DNA of 64,000 nt from Clostridia bacterium (lineage in GTDB: Bacteria > Bacillota > Clostridia > Oscillospirales > Acutalibacteraceae): assembly GCA_017415025.1 (NCBI GenBank), contig JAFQJH010000018.1, positions 49,519 through 113,518 of the forward strand. The letters are read 5' to 3'. Position 1 is the stretch's first letter. Each line of letters opens with the position of its first letter. Shown here piece after piece: positions 24,601-32,552 of this stretch. The translations under genes and the position numbers were made by a program. The notes below the pieces were generated by a model that was not told where the DNA came from, did no database searches, and saw nothing but the letters and a program-made list of their open reading frames with translations.

Positions 24601-26133
24601 ATGAAACGCAGATATTTATCATTTGCAAAAAAGGCTTTAGCTGTTTTTCTTGCCTCGCTTATGGTCGGCGCGGTTTGTCCGACGGCCTTTGCCGCAACAG
24701 AAACGGCTGAAAAAAATTACATAATTGAAAGCCCGTACGAGGGTATTGATTGGGATAGCTGGGGCAATTATAAAACACAGCTTCACTGCCACACAACCGC
24801 AAGTGACGGGTTCCTTACCATTGATGAGTTCTGCAAGATGCACTATGCTTGCGACTACGACATAGTTGCTCTTACAGACCACGGTACGCTTAACCTCGGC
24901 TGGAACAAGGTTCCCGAGACAGTGCCCCTTATGCGCTTAATCAAAAAGGAACGTACAAAGATGGCGGATATTATTCCTATCCCTGAAAACGAATATCAGG
25001 CATATCTCAACGGCACGAACCCGAATACCGTATTTATGACAACAAGCGGCTACAAGCTCGAAAGAACTCATACAAACGGTATGATTGATATTCCTCTCGG
25101 CAACGAGCTGAACATGGCAACACCTGTTGCTGACTGTCATCTTACAGGCTACTATGCCGAGTACGGTCAGGGTCTTGCAGGCGTTTTCGGCGACTACGAA
25201 ACGCCGTCAAAGGGTGTTAAGGAAGCAGGCGGTATTTCCTTCCTTTCACACGTCGGTGAATACGTTTACACCGATAAGGACTCCGAAAAGTACGTAGGTC
25301 AGAAGGTTGACGATTACTATGCAACAAAGTTCGCGAAGCTCTTTATCGACAATCAGGGCTCTTCTCTCGGTATGGGTATCAACAGCGCAACTGACGCACA
25401 TACACGCTGTGACAGAATCCTTTACGACCAGATTCTTCAGAAGACTATTCCCAACGGCGTTGTGCCTTGGTGCAACACCTTTGCCGATTCTCACAATGAA
25501 ACTTCAGTCAATGACGCTTACACAATGAGCTGGATGCCCGAGCTGACAACAGATGCTTTCCGCACCTGTCTTGAAAACGGTCAGTTCTTCTCTATCTCTC
25601 ACTTCTCAAACGGCGTTGAGCTTGACGGTATCCCCGAAATTCCCGGCTTTGTTGAGCAGGAGGTTTATGACACTGAGAGATATTGGCTCGACAACACTCC
25701 GAACGTCACAAAGGTTACAGTTGATCAGGATAAGGACACAATCACAGTTGAGGGCGTGAACTTCAACAGAATCGTCTGGGTTTCTGACGGTAACGTTATC
25801 AAGCGTGAAGAGAACATCACATCGGGCACAGCAACGCTCGACCTTCACAACGACGAGTTCCTTAACGGCAACGAGCCGAACCTCTTTGTAAGATTCTACA
25901 TCACAGGCGAAAACGGCATCTGCTACTCACAGCCGATGGTTCTCCACGTTGAGGGCGACGAGTTCGAGCCTGTTGAGGTTAAGAAGGTATACGACCTTCC
26001 GTGGTTCCTCCGCGGTCTTGTGACTGTAATTGACGCTGTATTCTTCCGCCTCAATCCCATTATCTGGATTTTCAAGTATTTTGCACTCGGCTACAATCCG
26101 CTGACCTGGGACAGAATTATTAATCCGTTCTAA
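24601..26133 (+). CDS. Secreted PHP-domain phosphoesterase-like protein
   Basis: 510 residues. A signal peptide (MKRRYLSFAKKALAVFLASL, cleavage after TAFA) precedes a PHP metal-dependent hydrolase domain: QLHCHTTASDG, ALTDHG, a later FLSHVGEY and DAHTRCDR as metal ligands. A central insertion of about 120 residues (GTNPNTVFMTTSGYKLERTH...) and a beta-rich region (about 390-470) follow. A hydrophobic segment near the C-terminus (WFLRGLVTVIDAVFF) may anchor it to the membrane. Substrate unknown; exported PHP proteins are much rarer than cytoplasmic ones. Single gene. Confidence 0.82.
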   Translation: MKRRYLSFAKKALAVFLASLMVGAVCPTAFAATETAEKNYIIESPYEGIDWDSWGNYKTQLHCHTTASDGFLTIDEFCKMHYACDYDIVALTDHGTLNLGWNKVPETVPLMRLIKKERTKMADIIPIPENEYQAYLNGTNPNTVFMTTSGYKLERTHTNGMIDIPLGNELNMATPVADCHLTGYYAEYGQGLAGVFGDYETPSKGVKEAGGISFLSHVGEYVYTDKDSEKYVGQKVDDYYATKFAKLFIDNQGSSLGMGINSATDAHTRCDRILYDQILQKTIPNGVVPWCNTFADSHNETSVNDAYTMSWMPELTTDAFRTCLENGQFFSISHFSNGVELDGIPEIPGFVEQEVYDTERYWLDNTPNVTKVTVDQDKDTITVEGVNFNRIVWVSDGNVIKREENITSGTATLDLHNDEFLNGNEPNLFVRFYITGENGICYSQPMVLHVEGDEFEPVEVKKVYDLPWFLRGLVTVIDAVFFRLNPIIWIFKYFALGYNPLTWDRIINPF

Positions 26134-26141
26134 AGCATAAA

Positions 26142-26181
26142 AAAGCACACAGAATTGATTTTCTGTGTGCTTCATTTTTTT
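26142..26181. terminator. Bidirectional terminator
   Basis: AAGCACACAGAA / TTCTGTGTGCTT between converging genes, with CATTTTTTT on the + side. Confidence 0.85.
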
Positions 26182-26818
26182 AATCGGGTACTTTCGGGTC
26201 AGCGGGAACAATGGTTGCTTTGTCTCCCCTGCCAACCTGCTTGAAGACCTCATTTGTCTTCGGCACCTGCATTTTAAGTCCCTTCTGATGGCTCGGCTTC
26301 ATAAGAATCTGAAGCTGATGCAAAGGCGGGATCAGGACATATACCATCGGCTTTCCAAAGGATGCGTTCCAAATTCTGATTGCGCCGAAGGCACAGTTAA
26401 GAGTGTAGTCCCATGTGCCGCTGCGGCGGATTTTTTTACTGACCTTATCAAACTGCGATTGAGTAAGATCCTTACTGACATAGATCGAATCATCCGCATC
26501 GTCGTTACGGTAACGGTAGGCTTCAACGTTATAATAAAGTCCCCTGCCGCTTGAAATCTGATAACCGTACGTTCCGATTGAAACGCCCTTGCCTTTTTTC
26601 AGCGGATAGGCACCAACGGTCAGCTCGTGATCGGACAGATTCTCGATATAAATCCACGTATGCCCCGAGAAATTAAGGTAACGCGCCTTGTGAGCTATGT
26701 ATATACGTGCGACGATTGCTTCACTCTCGGAATCACCTGCGGCAACGGGAATAACCAACGAGCCGGCGATGATAATAATCGAAAGTAAAACCGCAAAAAT
26801 GCGTTTAAGATTTTTCAT
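26180..26818 (-). CDS. Secreted protein, possible permuted papain-like (NlpC/P60-type) domain
   Basis: 212 residues with a signal peptide (hydrophobic 8-26, VAAGD cleavage). The conserved-looking block GHTWIYIEN (His53) and later DYTLNCAFGAIRIWN (Cys142) have the His-first, Cys-later order of circularly permuted NlpC/P60-like hydrolases; assignment is by pattern only. The C-terminal 45 residues are basic and Pro-rich. If correct, it would act on peptidoglycan or surface peptides. ATG lacks a strong ribosome binding site (GAGAATTATG context). Confidence 0.65.
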   Translation of the reverse strand: MKNLKRIFAVLLSIIIIAGSLVIPVAAGDSESEAIVARIYIAHKARYLNFSGHTWIYIENLSDHELTVGAYPLKKGKGVSIGTYGYQISSGRGLYYNVEAYRYRNDDADDSIYVSKDLTQSQFDKVSKKIRRSGTWDYTLNCAFGAIRIWNASFGKPMVYVLIPPLHQLQILMKPSHQKGLKMQVPKTNEVFKQVGRGDKATIVPADPKVPD

Positions 26819-26962
26819 TTCATAATTCTCCTATGCAAATTTCCGTGACAGTATAGCACAAGAGGAAGAATGTGTCAAATGGTTTTTTGGTAACAGTTTT
26901 AATGAAGCTATTCTTGGGATATTATGAAGTAGTTTTCTGATGCGAAAGTGTATCAAGCGTTT

Positions 26963-27358
26963 TTAAGCCCAGTGCAATTCATAATAATACCAATTATCAG
27001 AAATTTTCTTTACAAAGTACCAATCAGTACCGTTGTCAGGCTTTCCAAAATACACACCGCCATTATCATTGTTTAAATCATTTTGAATTTTTTCCAGGTC
27101 ACTTCCGTTATAGAAATCGGGCAGTAAAATTTCATTTTGGGAAGAGTAATAATATCCGTAATACACTCCTCCAACGCTAAGTCCTGTTGTTTCATAATCA
27201 TAGAATTCATTTTCTTTTGTCGGAGAAAACAAATCCATATTTTCTGTAACATACCCTGAAATTTCGTTATACATTTTGTCTGATACCGACATTCCGCCAC
27301 AAGCAGAAAAAGAAAAGATAAGAAAACAGATGATTATTATACATAATAACCTTCTCAT
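26963..27358 (-). CDS. Small lipoprotein of unknown function
   Basis: 131 residues from MRRLLCIIIICFLIFSFSACG: signal peptide with lipobox FSAC (Cys20). The mature part is acidic and Tyr/Asn-rich (GGVYYGYYYSSQNE; NDNGGVYFGKPDNGTDW), with no recognised domain. ATG at 27358 has AAAGGAG and overlaps the stop of the four-helix-bundle gene (ATGA), so translation is coupled. Longer readings extend into that gene. Confidence 0.72.
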   Translation of the reverse strand: MRRLLCIIIICFLIFSFSACGGMSVSDKMYNEISGYVTENMDLFSPTKENEFYDYETTGLSVGGVYYGYYYSSQNEILLPDFYNGSDLEKIQNDLNNDNGGVYFGKPDNGTDWYFVKKISDNWYYYELHWA

Positions 27359-27708
27359 TTTATATTCTCCTTTGCTGTTCTGCAAGATGCGATCAACATT
27401 GCTCTTAAGGAAGTGCATTTAGATGAAAGAGCTTTGAATGTTTGCTCATCAATATATTCTGTTCTGTACAAGAGTTCAAGCCAATAACCCGTTTCACTTG
27501 CTTCTTTTAAGGCAATCTCAAGCTTGGAAACAAAATCCTTTTTGCCCTGCGCGTACTGTGCTTCATGAATATTCGCACCGATGCTTGTACCACTTCTGCC
27601 AATTTGATTTGAGATAATAGACTCCTTGACAGATTTCAGATATTTTACTAATTCAATAATATCAACGGAAAAATCAATAGAAAGATTTTTAAGTTTTGAT
27701 TCTGACAT
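27355..27708 (-). CDS. Four-helix bundle protein (S23/23S rRNA intervening-sequence type)
   Basis: 117 residues from MSESKLKNLS. The family pattern is clear: helix 1 LSIDFSVDIIELVKYLK, helix 2 QIGRSGTSIGANIHEAQYA, then KKDFVSKLEIALKEASETGYWLELL. Such proteins occur inside 23S rRNA intervening sequences, as free copies, and as relatives of the Avd accessory factor of diversity-generating retroelements. No rRNA or reverse transcriptase is near. ATG at 27708 with AGGGGTG. It is preceded by a hairpin array and coupled to the lipoprotein gene. Confidence 0.88.
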   Translation of the reverse strand: MSESKLKNLSIDFSVDIIELVKYLKSVKESIISNQIGRSGTSIGANIHEAQYAQGKKDFVSKLEIALKEASETGYWLELLYRTEYIDEQTFKALSSKCTSLRAMLIASCRTAKENIK

Positions 27709-27747
27709 AGTATACACCCCTGTTTTGTAGTACTTGTTTGCAAATAA

Positions 27748-27878
27748 GTGATAAGTGATGCAGCTGTGCTGTGATAGGTGTTGCGATGCGTTCAGCTCAT
27801 GCGCCGTAGGTGCGCATCACGGGCAAAGCCTGCATCACACACAAAGTGTGCATCATGTTCCGAAAGGAACGCGTCACT
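27748..27878. repeat. Tandem hairpin array with constant linker
   Basis: Short stems joined by a near-constant GCATCAC linker: GCGCC-GTA-GGTGCGC (27801-27815), GGGC-AAA-GCCT (27821-27830), CACAC-AAA-GTGTG (27838-27850), GTTCC-GAAA-GGAAC (27857-27870). Arms differ between units while the linker is kept. The left end has GTGATAAGTGATGC and CAGCTGTGCTG. It lies between the tRNA terminator and the four-helix-bundle gene. No protein-coding frame supported. Confidence 0.7.
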
Positions 27879-27919
27879 CAAAAAAGTCCCTTTTGTCAGC
27901 AGACAAAAGGGACTTTTTT
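27879..27919 (-). terminator. Terminator of the tRNA operon
   Basis: AAAAAGTCCCTTTTGTC / GACAAAAGGGACTTTTT with AGCA loop, three bases after tRNA-Gly; perfect 17-bp stem, T-rich on both strands. Confidence 0.92.
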
Positions 27920-27921
27920 GC

Positions 27922-27997
27922 TGGAGCGGATGACGAGGCTCGAACTCGCTACCTCCACCTTGGCAAGGTGGCGCTCTACCAGATGAGCTACATCCGC
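27922..27997 (-). tRNA. tRNA-Gly (anticodon GCC)
   Basis: Minus strand: acceptor GCGGATG / CATCCGC, anticodon stem CACCT/AGGTG around TTGCCAA, T-arm GAGTTCGAGCCTC, encoded CCA. All arms pair. Confidence 0.97.
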
Positions 27998-28026
27998 AAA
28001 TTATAAAGCCGAGCTGTTGCTCGGCT

Positions 28027-28101
28027 TGGTGACCCGGACGAGAATCGAACTCGTGTTACCGCCGTGAAAGGGCGGTGTCTTAACCTCTTGACCACCGGGC
28101 C
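28027..28101 (-). tRNA. tRNA-Glu (anticodon TTC)
   Basis: Minus strand: acceptor GGCCCGG / CCGGGTC, anticodon stem CCGCC/GGCGG around CTTTCAC, T-arm CGAGTTCGATTCTCG, encoded CCA. Confidence 0.97.
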
Positions 28102-28106
28102 ATTTG

Positions 28107-28183
28107 TGGTAGCGGCAGTGGGATTCGAACCTACGACCAATCGGGTATGAACCGAGTACTCTAGCCAACTGAGCTATGCCGCC
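28107..28183 (-). tRNA. tRNA-Met (anticodon CAT)
   Basis: Minus strand: acceptor GGCGGCA / TGCCGCT (G-U at 1:72), D-arm GCTC/GAGT, anticodon loop TTCATAC, encoded CCA. Two stem mismatches are present: C-T at the outer pair of the anticodon stem (CTCGG/CCGAT) and A-C in the T-stem (GTAGG/CCCAC). Elongator-like; a tRNA-Ile2 (CAT modified) cannot be excluded. Confidence 0.92.
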
Positions 28184-28217
28184 ATATCTCGCCTGACTCT
28201 CGTCAAGCGACTTGCTT

Positions 28218-28246
28218 ATTATATACGATAGTCTTTTAAATGTCAA
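28218..28246 (-). promoter_or_regulatory. Promoter of the tRNA Met-Glu-Gly operon
   Basis: Minus strand TTGACA (28241-28246), 17-bp spacer, TATAAT (28218-28223): consensus. Confidence 0.92.
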
Positions 28247-28344
28247 TAGATTTTTTAAAAAATTTTAAATATTTTATAAAACATTTTTTCTGCGAAACAA
28301 TAAGTATATATTTATTTTTATAATTAAAAAAGTGTAATAATTTG

Positions 28345-28373
28345 TTGATTTTTGACGAGGTAAGGATTATAAT
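28345..28373 (+). promoter_or_regulatory. Promoter of the polysaccharide deacetylase gene
   Basis: TTGATT (28345-28350), 17-bp spacer, TATAAT (28368-28373), AGGAGATG before the ATG at 28395. Confidence 0.75.
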
Positions 28374-28394
28374 ATATTTTCAGGAGATGATAAA

Positions 28395-29282
28395 ATGAAA
28401 TCAACAGTTTTAAGAAAAATAGTAAGCATTGTAATGTGCTTTTCTTTATTAGGTCTGGCAGGATGCGTCAACGACAAGCCCGTAGATTCACAGCCTGAAT
28501 CCACATCCTCTACCACAACTACAACTACTACGACAACAACAACTACTACCACAACGACCACTACTACGACGACTACCACCACGACAACCGAAAAGTCAGA
28601 AACCGAAGCAAGCTCAACCACAACAAAGCCGTCAACAACGACAACTACGAGAAATCCGCGCGATGAAGACCCGAACGTTGAAAAGCTCGTTGCCCTGACC
28701 TTTGACGACGGTCCTTACGCACCCGTTACGGATAAAATTCTTGACACTCTCGCAAAGCACGGTGCAAAGGCAACCTTCTTTGTAGTAGGTGACAGAATTG
28801 ACAGATACCAGAGCACCGTTAAACGCGCAAGCGCTCTCGGCTGTGAAATTGCCTCGCACACCTGGTCACACAAAAACCTTACAAAGCTGACTGCGGCACA
28901 GATGGCAGAGGAAGTTAATAAATCAGTTAATAAAATTGAAAGCATAACGGGCAAGAAGGTTACTCTTGTACGTCCTCCCGAGGGCGGAGTCAACGATTCG
29001 GTAAAGAAAAACGTTCCGTATCCGCTGATTATGTGGAGCGTTGATTCAATGGACTGGAAAAACCGCAACGTACAGAAGAATTACAACGCGGTTATGAGCG
29101 CAGTTTTTGACGGAAGCATTATTCTTATGCACGACCTTTATCCGCAGACGGCTGATGCTGTTGCAAAATTTGTCCCCGAGCTTATGGCAAAGGGCTACAA
29201 GTTCGTAACGGTTACGGAGCTTATGCAGGCACGAGGAGTTTCGATGCAGAACGGCAGAAAGTATTCACAGGCAAGACCGTAA
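28395..29282 (+). CDS. Polysaccharide deacetylase lipoprotein with poly-Thr linker
   Basis: 295 residues. Lipobox LAGC (Cys24), then an uninterrupted run of 27 Thr (residues 40-66) and further Ser/Thr/Pro to about 88, then a NodB/CE4 domain: TFDDGPYAP (catalytic Asp, metal Asp; 103-111), SHTWSHKNLT (metal His pair), RPPEGG and LMHDLYP. Removes N-acetyl groups from peptidoglycan or another GlcNAc polymer at the cell surface. The RPPYG motif reads RPPEGG, a noticeable change near the active site. The Thr linker probably spans the wall and may be O-glycosylated. Confidence 0.92.
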   Translation: MKSTVLRKIVSIVMCFSLLGLAGCVNDKPVDSQPESTSSTTTTTTTTTTTTTTTTTTTTTTTTTTEKSETEASSTTTKPSTTTTTRNPRDEDPNVEKLVALTFDDGPYAPVTDKILDTLAKHGAKATFFVVGDRIDRYQSTVKRASALGCEIASHTWSHKNLTKLTAAQMAEEVNKSVNKIESITGKKVTLVRPPEGGVNDSVKKNVPYPLIMWSVDSMDWKNRNVQKNYNAVMSAVFDGSIILMHDLYPQTADAVAKFVPELMAKGYKFVTVTELMQARGVSMQNGRKYSQARP

Positions 29283-29293
29283 GATTATAATAT

Positions 29294-29332
29294 CAAACCC
29301 ACAGACCTTAAATCTGTGGGTTTGTTTTTTAT
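29294..29332. terminator. Terminator between deacetylase and GH36 genes
   Basis: AAACCCACAGA / TCTGTGGGTTT followed by GTTTTTT on the + strand. Confidence 0.88.
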
Positions 29333-31467
29333 ATTTCCTTATAGAGAACGAGCTCAGATGAAAGGGATGCGGGGATGTAGATATTTATGCCTTCATATTT
29401 GAGCTCTCTGCCCGAAATAACGAACTTTTCGTTATTATTATCAAGTGTTACCTCATATTGTTTTGAGCCGTCTGCGCCCTTCAGGCGGATTTTTCTGACA
29501 GTCTCGTTTGTGCCACTGAGATTGAATGCGGCAAGTGCTCCCCTTTCGCCGTCAGGCGAAGCAACCTCGAGTGCAGAGAAGCCCTCCGTAAAGGTTTCCG
29601 CAACATCGGGTGTATGGTGGAAGGTCTTTGCCTTATACAGGAAAGGTCTTATAAAATCCTTATAAAGCTGCACGCTGTGCTTTACAAAATCAAGCTGAAC
29701 CTCATTCATCGGCGCGGTAACGGGTGAAATGACATTGATTGACATATGCGTAAGCATTGTATTTCGCATCTGCAGGTCAAGCGAGCCGAATTTATGGGAG
29801 TTCATTCCCGCAAACAGACGGTCAACGCGTTCGGGAGGCAAAGCAACAGTAATTCCGTTGGTTATCATAACCGATTGCGGTGCACACTGATTGTCAGACA
29901 CCCAGGTGTGGTTAAAGCTTTTCATCATTCCCAGATCGGTACGTCCGCCGCCGCCCGCGCAGTTTTCAAAAACAACGTTCGGGAAACGCTTTTTCAGCCT
30001 TTCATAAATACCATAAACGGCCTTGAAATAGCGCATTGTAAGGCACTCGGGAATTCCCGTACCCGTATCGCGGATATTGAAATACTCCTTATAATCGGTG
30101 TTATAGTCAATGCGCAGAAGGTCAAGCTTATAGTCCTCTATCAAACGTGCGAGGGTTGTTTCCATATATTCCGCCGCCTGCGGATTTGTAAGGTCGATAA
30201 GTCTGTGTGACGGTTCTCCGTATACGTTCGGTGCGCGCCATTCGGGATGCTCGGTATAATTTCTGCAAAGTCTGCCGAGGCTTTCGATATCCGACCACAA
30301 GCCGAATTTCATACCCTTTTGGTGGCAGTAATCCGCAAGCTCGGTGATACCGTTCGGGTAGCGTTCGGGGTTTGCAACATTTGTACCCGTAAAATCACTC
30401 CACTCGGTCTGACGGTCGGGCGGACATTCCCAGCCTGCATCGACGATAAAAACCTCACCGCCCATTTCGCAGAAGCGGTCAATATAGGTTTTACTTGTTT
30501 CAACACTCATATCGTGCTCTGCACCCATTCCTGCACCGACAAGCAGTGCAGACGGATCGGCTTCGGGCAGATTGAGAACGGTTTTGCGGATATGAGAATG
30601 CATTTCGTAAACAGCCGTATCAAAATCACCCTGCACCATACCGATATGAAGCTCGGGAGTGACGAATTTTTCTTCGGGAGCGATGATGTACATCGGATTA
30701 TGTGACATAATTTCCGCCTTGAAGGTAAGGTAAGTATCTCCGTTTTCAGGTTTCGCATCATAATCAAAGGTAAAACGGCAGCCGCCTGACCAGCCGAGCT
30801 GTGCAAACCAGATTTTGCCCGTAAGATTATTGCGAAGCATAACAATCGGATGACGGAAGCGGTTGCGGCCGAAGCGTGTATCTATTGAAGTAACCTCTGA
30901 CTTAAGGTCAGCCCACGTGAATTTGCCCTCATTGCCCCATCGGTCATCGGCAAAATATCCGACGGAATAGAATTTTTCAACATCCCGGGAGAGCGTAAAT
31001 CTTTCCGTTTCTGTCTCCTCCAACGCACCGCCGAGAAGAGTAAGACGGCTAAGACACATCGGTGCAGACGAATTATTCTCGATTTCATAATAACGGGTAA
31101 GCATCTGCGTACCGTCGAGAACAGTAATAACCTTTATTGTAACAGGCTTGATTCTGCTTTTAAGCACAAGTGTCGCCTTTATATTTTCGTCGCTTTTTTC
31201 GGTATAGAAATCAACGAAATCAAGACAGAAATCCAAGCTCTGACCTTCAAGCTCAATATTGAAGGCAAAGGGCTCCTGATACCGCTTGTGGTCGGGACGG
31301 GTCGGCATACAGGCAAGCACATCCAAGGGATAGCCTGCACCGTTCCAGCCGTTTGAAAGAAGCGTGCCCGAGTAAAGCATTTCTTCATATACCGTATTTC
31401 CGCTTCGGTAGCAGAAGGTCGGGTTTTCTCCAACCTTGTAATATACGTCAAAATAGTTATGTGACAC
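29329..31467 (-). CDS. Alpha-galactosidase, GH36 family
   Basis: 712 residues. N-terminal beta-supersandwich, then the GH36 (beta/alpha)8 barrel: VFIVDAGWECPP, KGMKFGLWSDIE, DLLRIDYNTDY (nucleophile Asp in R-I-D-Y-N), FENCAGGGGRTDLGMM and HTWVSDNQ (acid/base Asp). Hydrolyses alpha-galactosides such as melibiose or raffinose; no signal peptide, so intracellular. The start is GTG at 31467 with AGAGGTG; a GTG three codons earlier overlaps this site. No transporter adjacent in the same unit. Confidence 0.92.
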   Translation of the reverse strand: MSHNYFDVYYKVGENPTFCYRSGNTVYEEMLYSGTLLSNGWNGAGYPLDVLACMPTRPDHKRYQEPFAFNIELEGQSLDFCLDFVDFYTEKSDENIKATLVLKSRIKPVTIKVITVLDGTQMLTRYYEIENNSSAPMCLSRLTLLGGALEETETERFTLSRDVEKFYSVGYFADDRWGNEGKFTWADLKSEVTSIDTRFGRNRFRHPIVMLRNNLTGKIWFAQLGWSGGCRFTFDYDAKPENGDTYLTFKAEIMSHNPMYIIAPEEKFVTPELHIGMVQGDFDTAVYEMHSHIRKTVLNLPEADPSALLVGAGMGAEHDMSVETSKTYIDRFCEMGGEVFIVDAGWECPPDRQTEWSDFTGTNVANPERYPNGITELADYCHQKGMKFGLWSDIESLGRLCRNYTEHPEWRAPNVYGEPSHRLIDLTNPQAAEYMETTLARLIEDYKLDLLRIDYNTDYKEYFNIRDTGTGIPECLTMRYFKAVYGIYERLKKRFPNVVFENCAGGGGRTDLGMMKSFNHTWVSDNQCAPQSVMITNGITVALPPERVDRLFAGMNSHKFGSLDLQMRNTMLTHMSINVISPVTAPMNEVQLDFVKHSVQLYKDFIRPFLYKAKTFHHTPDVAETFTEGFSALEVASPDGERGALAAFNLSGTNETVRKIRLKGADGSKQYEVTLDNNNEKFVISGRELKYEGINIYIPASLSSELVLYKEI

Positions 31468-31541
31468 ACAAATCACCTCTGTTGAAATCTTAACACAAAA
31501 CTACGGTGGGTGCAACTGCTTTTGTTTTTTTTATCCAATAT

Positions 31542-31570
31542 TTGCATCTGTGCCGTAATAGTGCTATAAT
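31542..31570 (+). promoter_or_regulatory. Promoter of the secreted metallophosphoesterase gene
   Basis: TTGCAT (31542-31547), 17-bp spacer, TATAAT (31565-31570). Places the transcript start next to the ATG at 31582 and favours the ATG at 31600. Confidence 0.7.
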
Positions 31571-31599
31571 GGTAAAAAAGAATGAAAGAGGGTTTTTCT

Positions 31600-32502
31600 A
31601 TGAGCGTTTACATTGACTTTGCAAAGCACGTTATATGCACTGTACTTACTATGCTTTATCTGCCGATTTCTTTTCTCATCTCCCCTGCTGACGGATACGA
31701 AGCAAAGAATCCCGATGAGCTTGTTACAAGCTTTTCTGTTCTTTCCGACATCCACATTGAGGGTAACAATTACCCGACCTTTCAGGAATACTCGGAAATT
31801 CTTAAAGAGGTGCACAGTGCCAAGGACAACGACACACTCGTTTTTCTCGGCGACAACACTATGAACGGTCAGGATATTGAGAGTATTTTCTTCTACGGCG
31901 CACTCGGAATTGCAAAACCTGCAAAAAATCTTATCGTCGCTCCCGGTAACCACGACTACGGCAACGGTAACGGCGAATATGAAAAATACGAAAAGCGTTT
32001 TCTTCGTTACGCGAATTTCGCAGGCTGTGACATCGACAACAACTATTATTGTAAAGTAATTGACGGCTGTTATTTCATCGTTCTTTCGTCAGAAAGCGAT
32101 ACCGTCAACGGTATGGATATTTCCGACAGTCAGCTCGAATGGCTCCGCGGTGTTCTTGATGAGGCGTCAAAGAGCGGTAAGCCGATTTTCGTGTTCTCAC
32201 ATCATCCTGTCAATTACATTGAAAACGGTGCCGACAACAGACTTTCTGATGTTCTTGACGATTATAATAACTTGATTTTCTTCTGCGGTCACACGCATTT
32301 TGAGCTTTCGCCGTATTCCGTTTATGAAGTGAACGGAGTTAAATCGGTAAATATTCCGAAATCGACCGAGCACGCGACAGAGGGATATAAAACAGGTATC
32401 GGTGCAGTTGTTGAGGTTTACGAAGACGAAGTTCTGCTTCGATTCCGTGATTTTGACGACAGCGAATGGGTTGAAGGCTACGAATACAGCTACAAATTTT
32501 AA
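31600..32502 (+). CDS. Metallophosphoesterase, membrane-anchored or secreted
   Basis: 300 residues from MSVYIDFAKHVICTVLTMLY, with a hydrophobic N-terminus (about 8-26) that may be an uncleaved anchor. Calcineurin-like motifs: LSDIHIEGNN, LGDNTMNGQD, APGNHDYG, SHHP and GHTH. A short C-terminal beta region follows. Substrate unknown. ATG at 31600 has AGAGGG seven bases upstream. Monocistronic; divergent from the GH36 gene. Confidence 0.85.
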   Translation: MSVYIDFAKHVICTVLTMLYLPISFLISPADGYEAKNPDELVTSFSVLSDIHIEGNNYPTFQEYSEILKEVHSAKDNDTLVFLGDNTMNGQDIESIFFYGALGIAKPAKNLIVAPGNHDYGNGNGEYEKYEKRFLRYANFAGCDIDNNYYCKVIDGCYFIVLSSESDTVNGMDISDSQLEWLRGVLDEASKSGKPIFVFSHHPVNYIENGADNRLSDVLDDYNNLIFFCGHTHFELSPYSVYEVNGVKSVNIPKSTEHATEGYKTGIGAVVEVYEDEVLLRFRDFDDSEWVEGYEYSYKF

Positions 32503-32513
32503 CCGAATAAACG

Positions 32514-32552
32514 ACAACACTCCGTGTGAATCTCACGGAGTGTTGATTTTTA
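32514..32552. terminator. Bidirectional terminator
   Basis: CAACACTCCGTG / CACGGAGTGTTG with TGAATCT loop, ATTTTTAT on the + side, between converging genes. Confidence 0.88.

Noticed and set aside
27748-27878. Possible CRISPR array
   Set aside because: The constant part is only about 7 bp and units are about 18-20 bp with self-complementary arms; no cas genes.
28001-28246. 81-residue reading frame on the minus strand
   Set aside because: Covers tRNA-Glu and tRNA-Met and their promoter; it is a shadow of the tRNA genes.
28367-28621. Poly-Val reading frame on the minus strand
   Set aside because: Complement of the Thr (ACN) linker of the deacetylase; no start signals.
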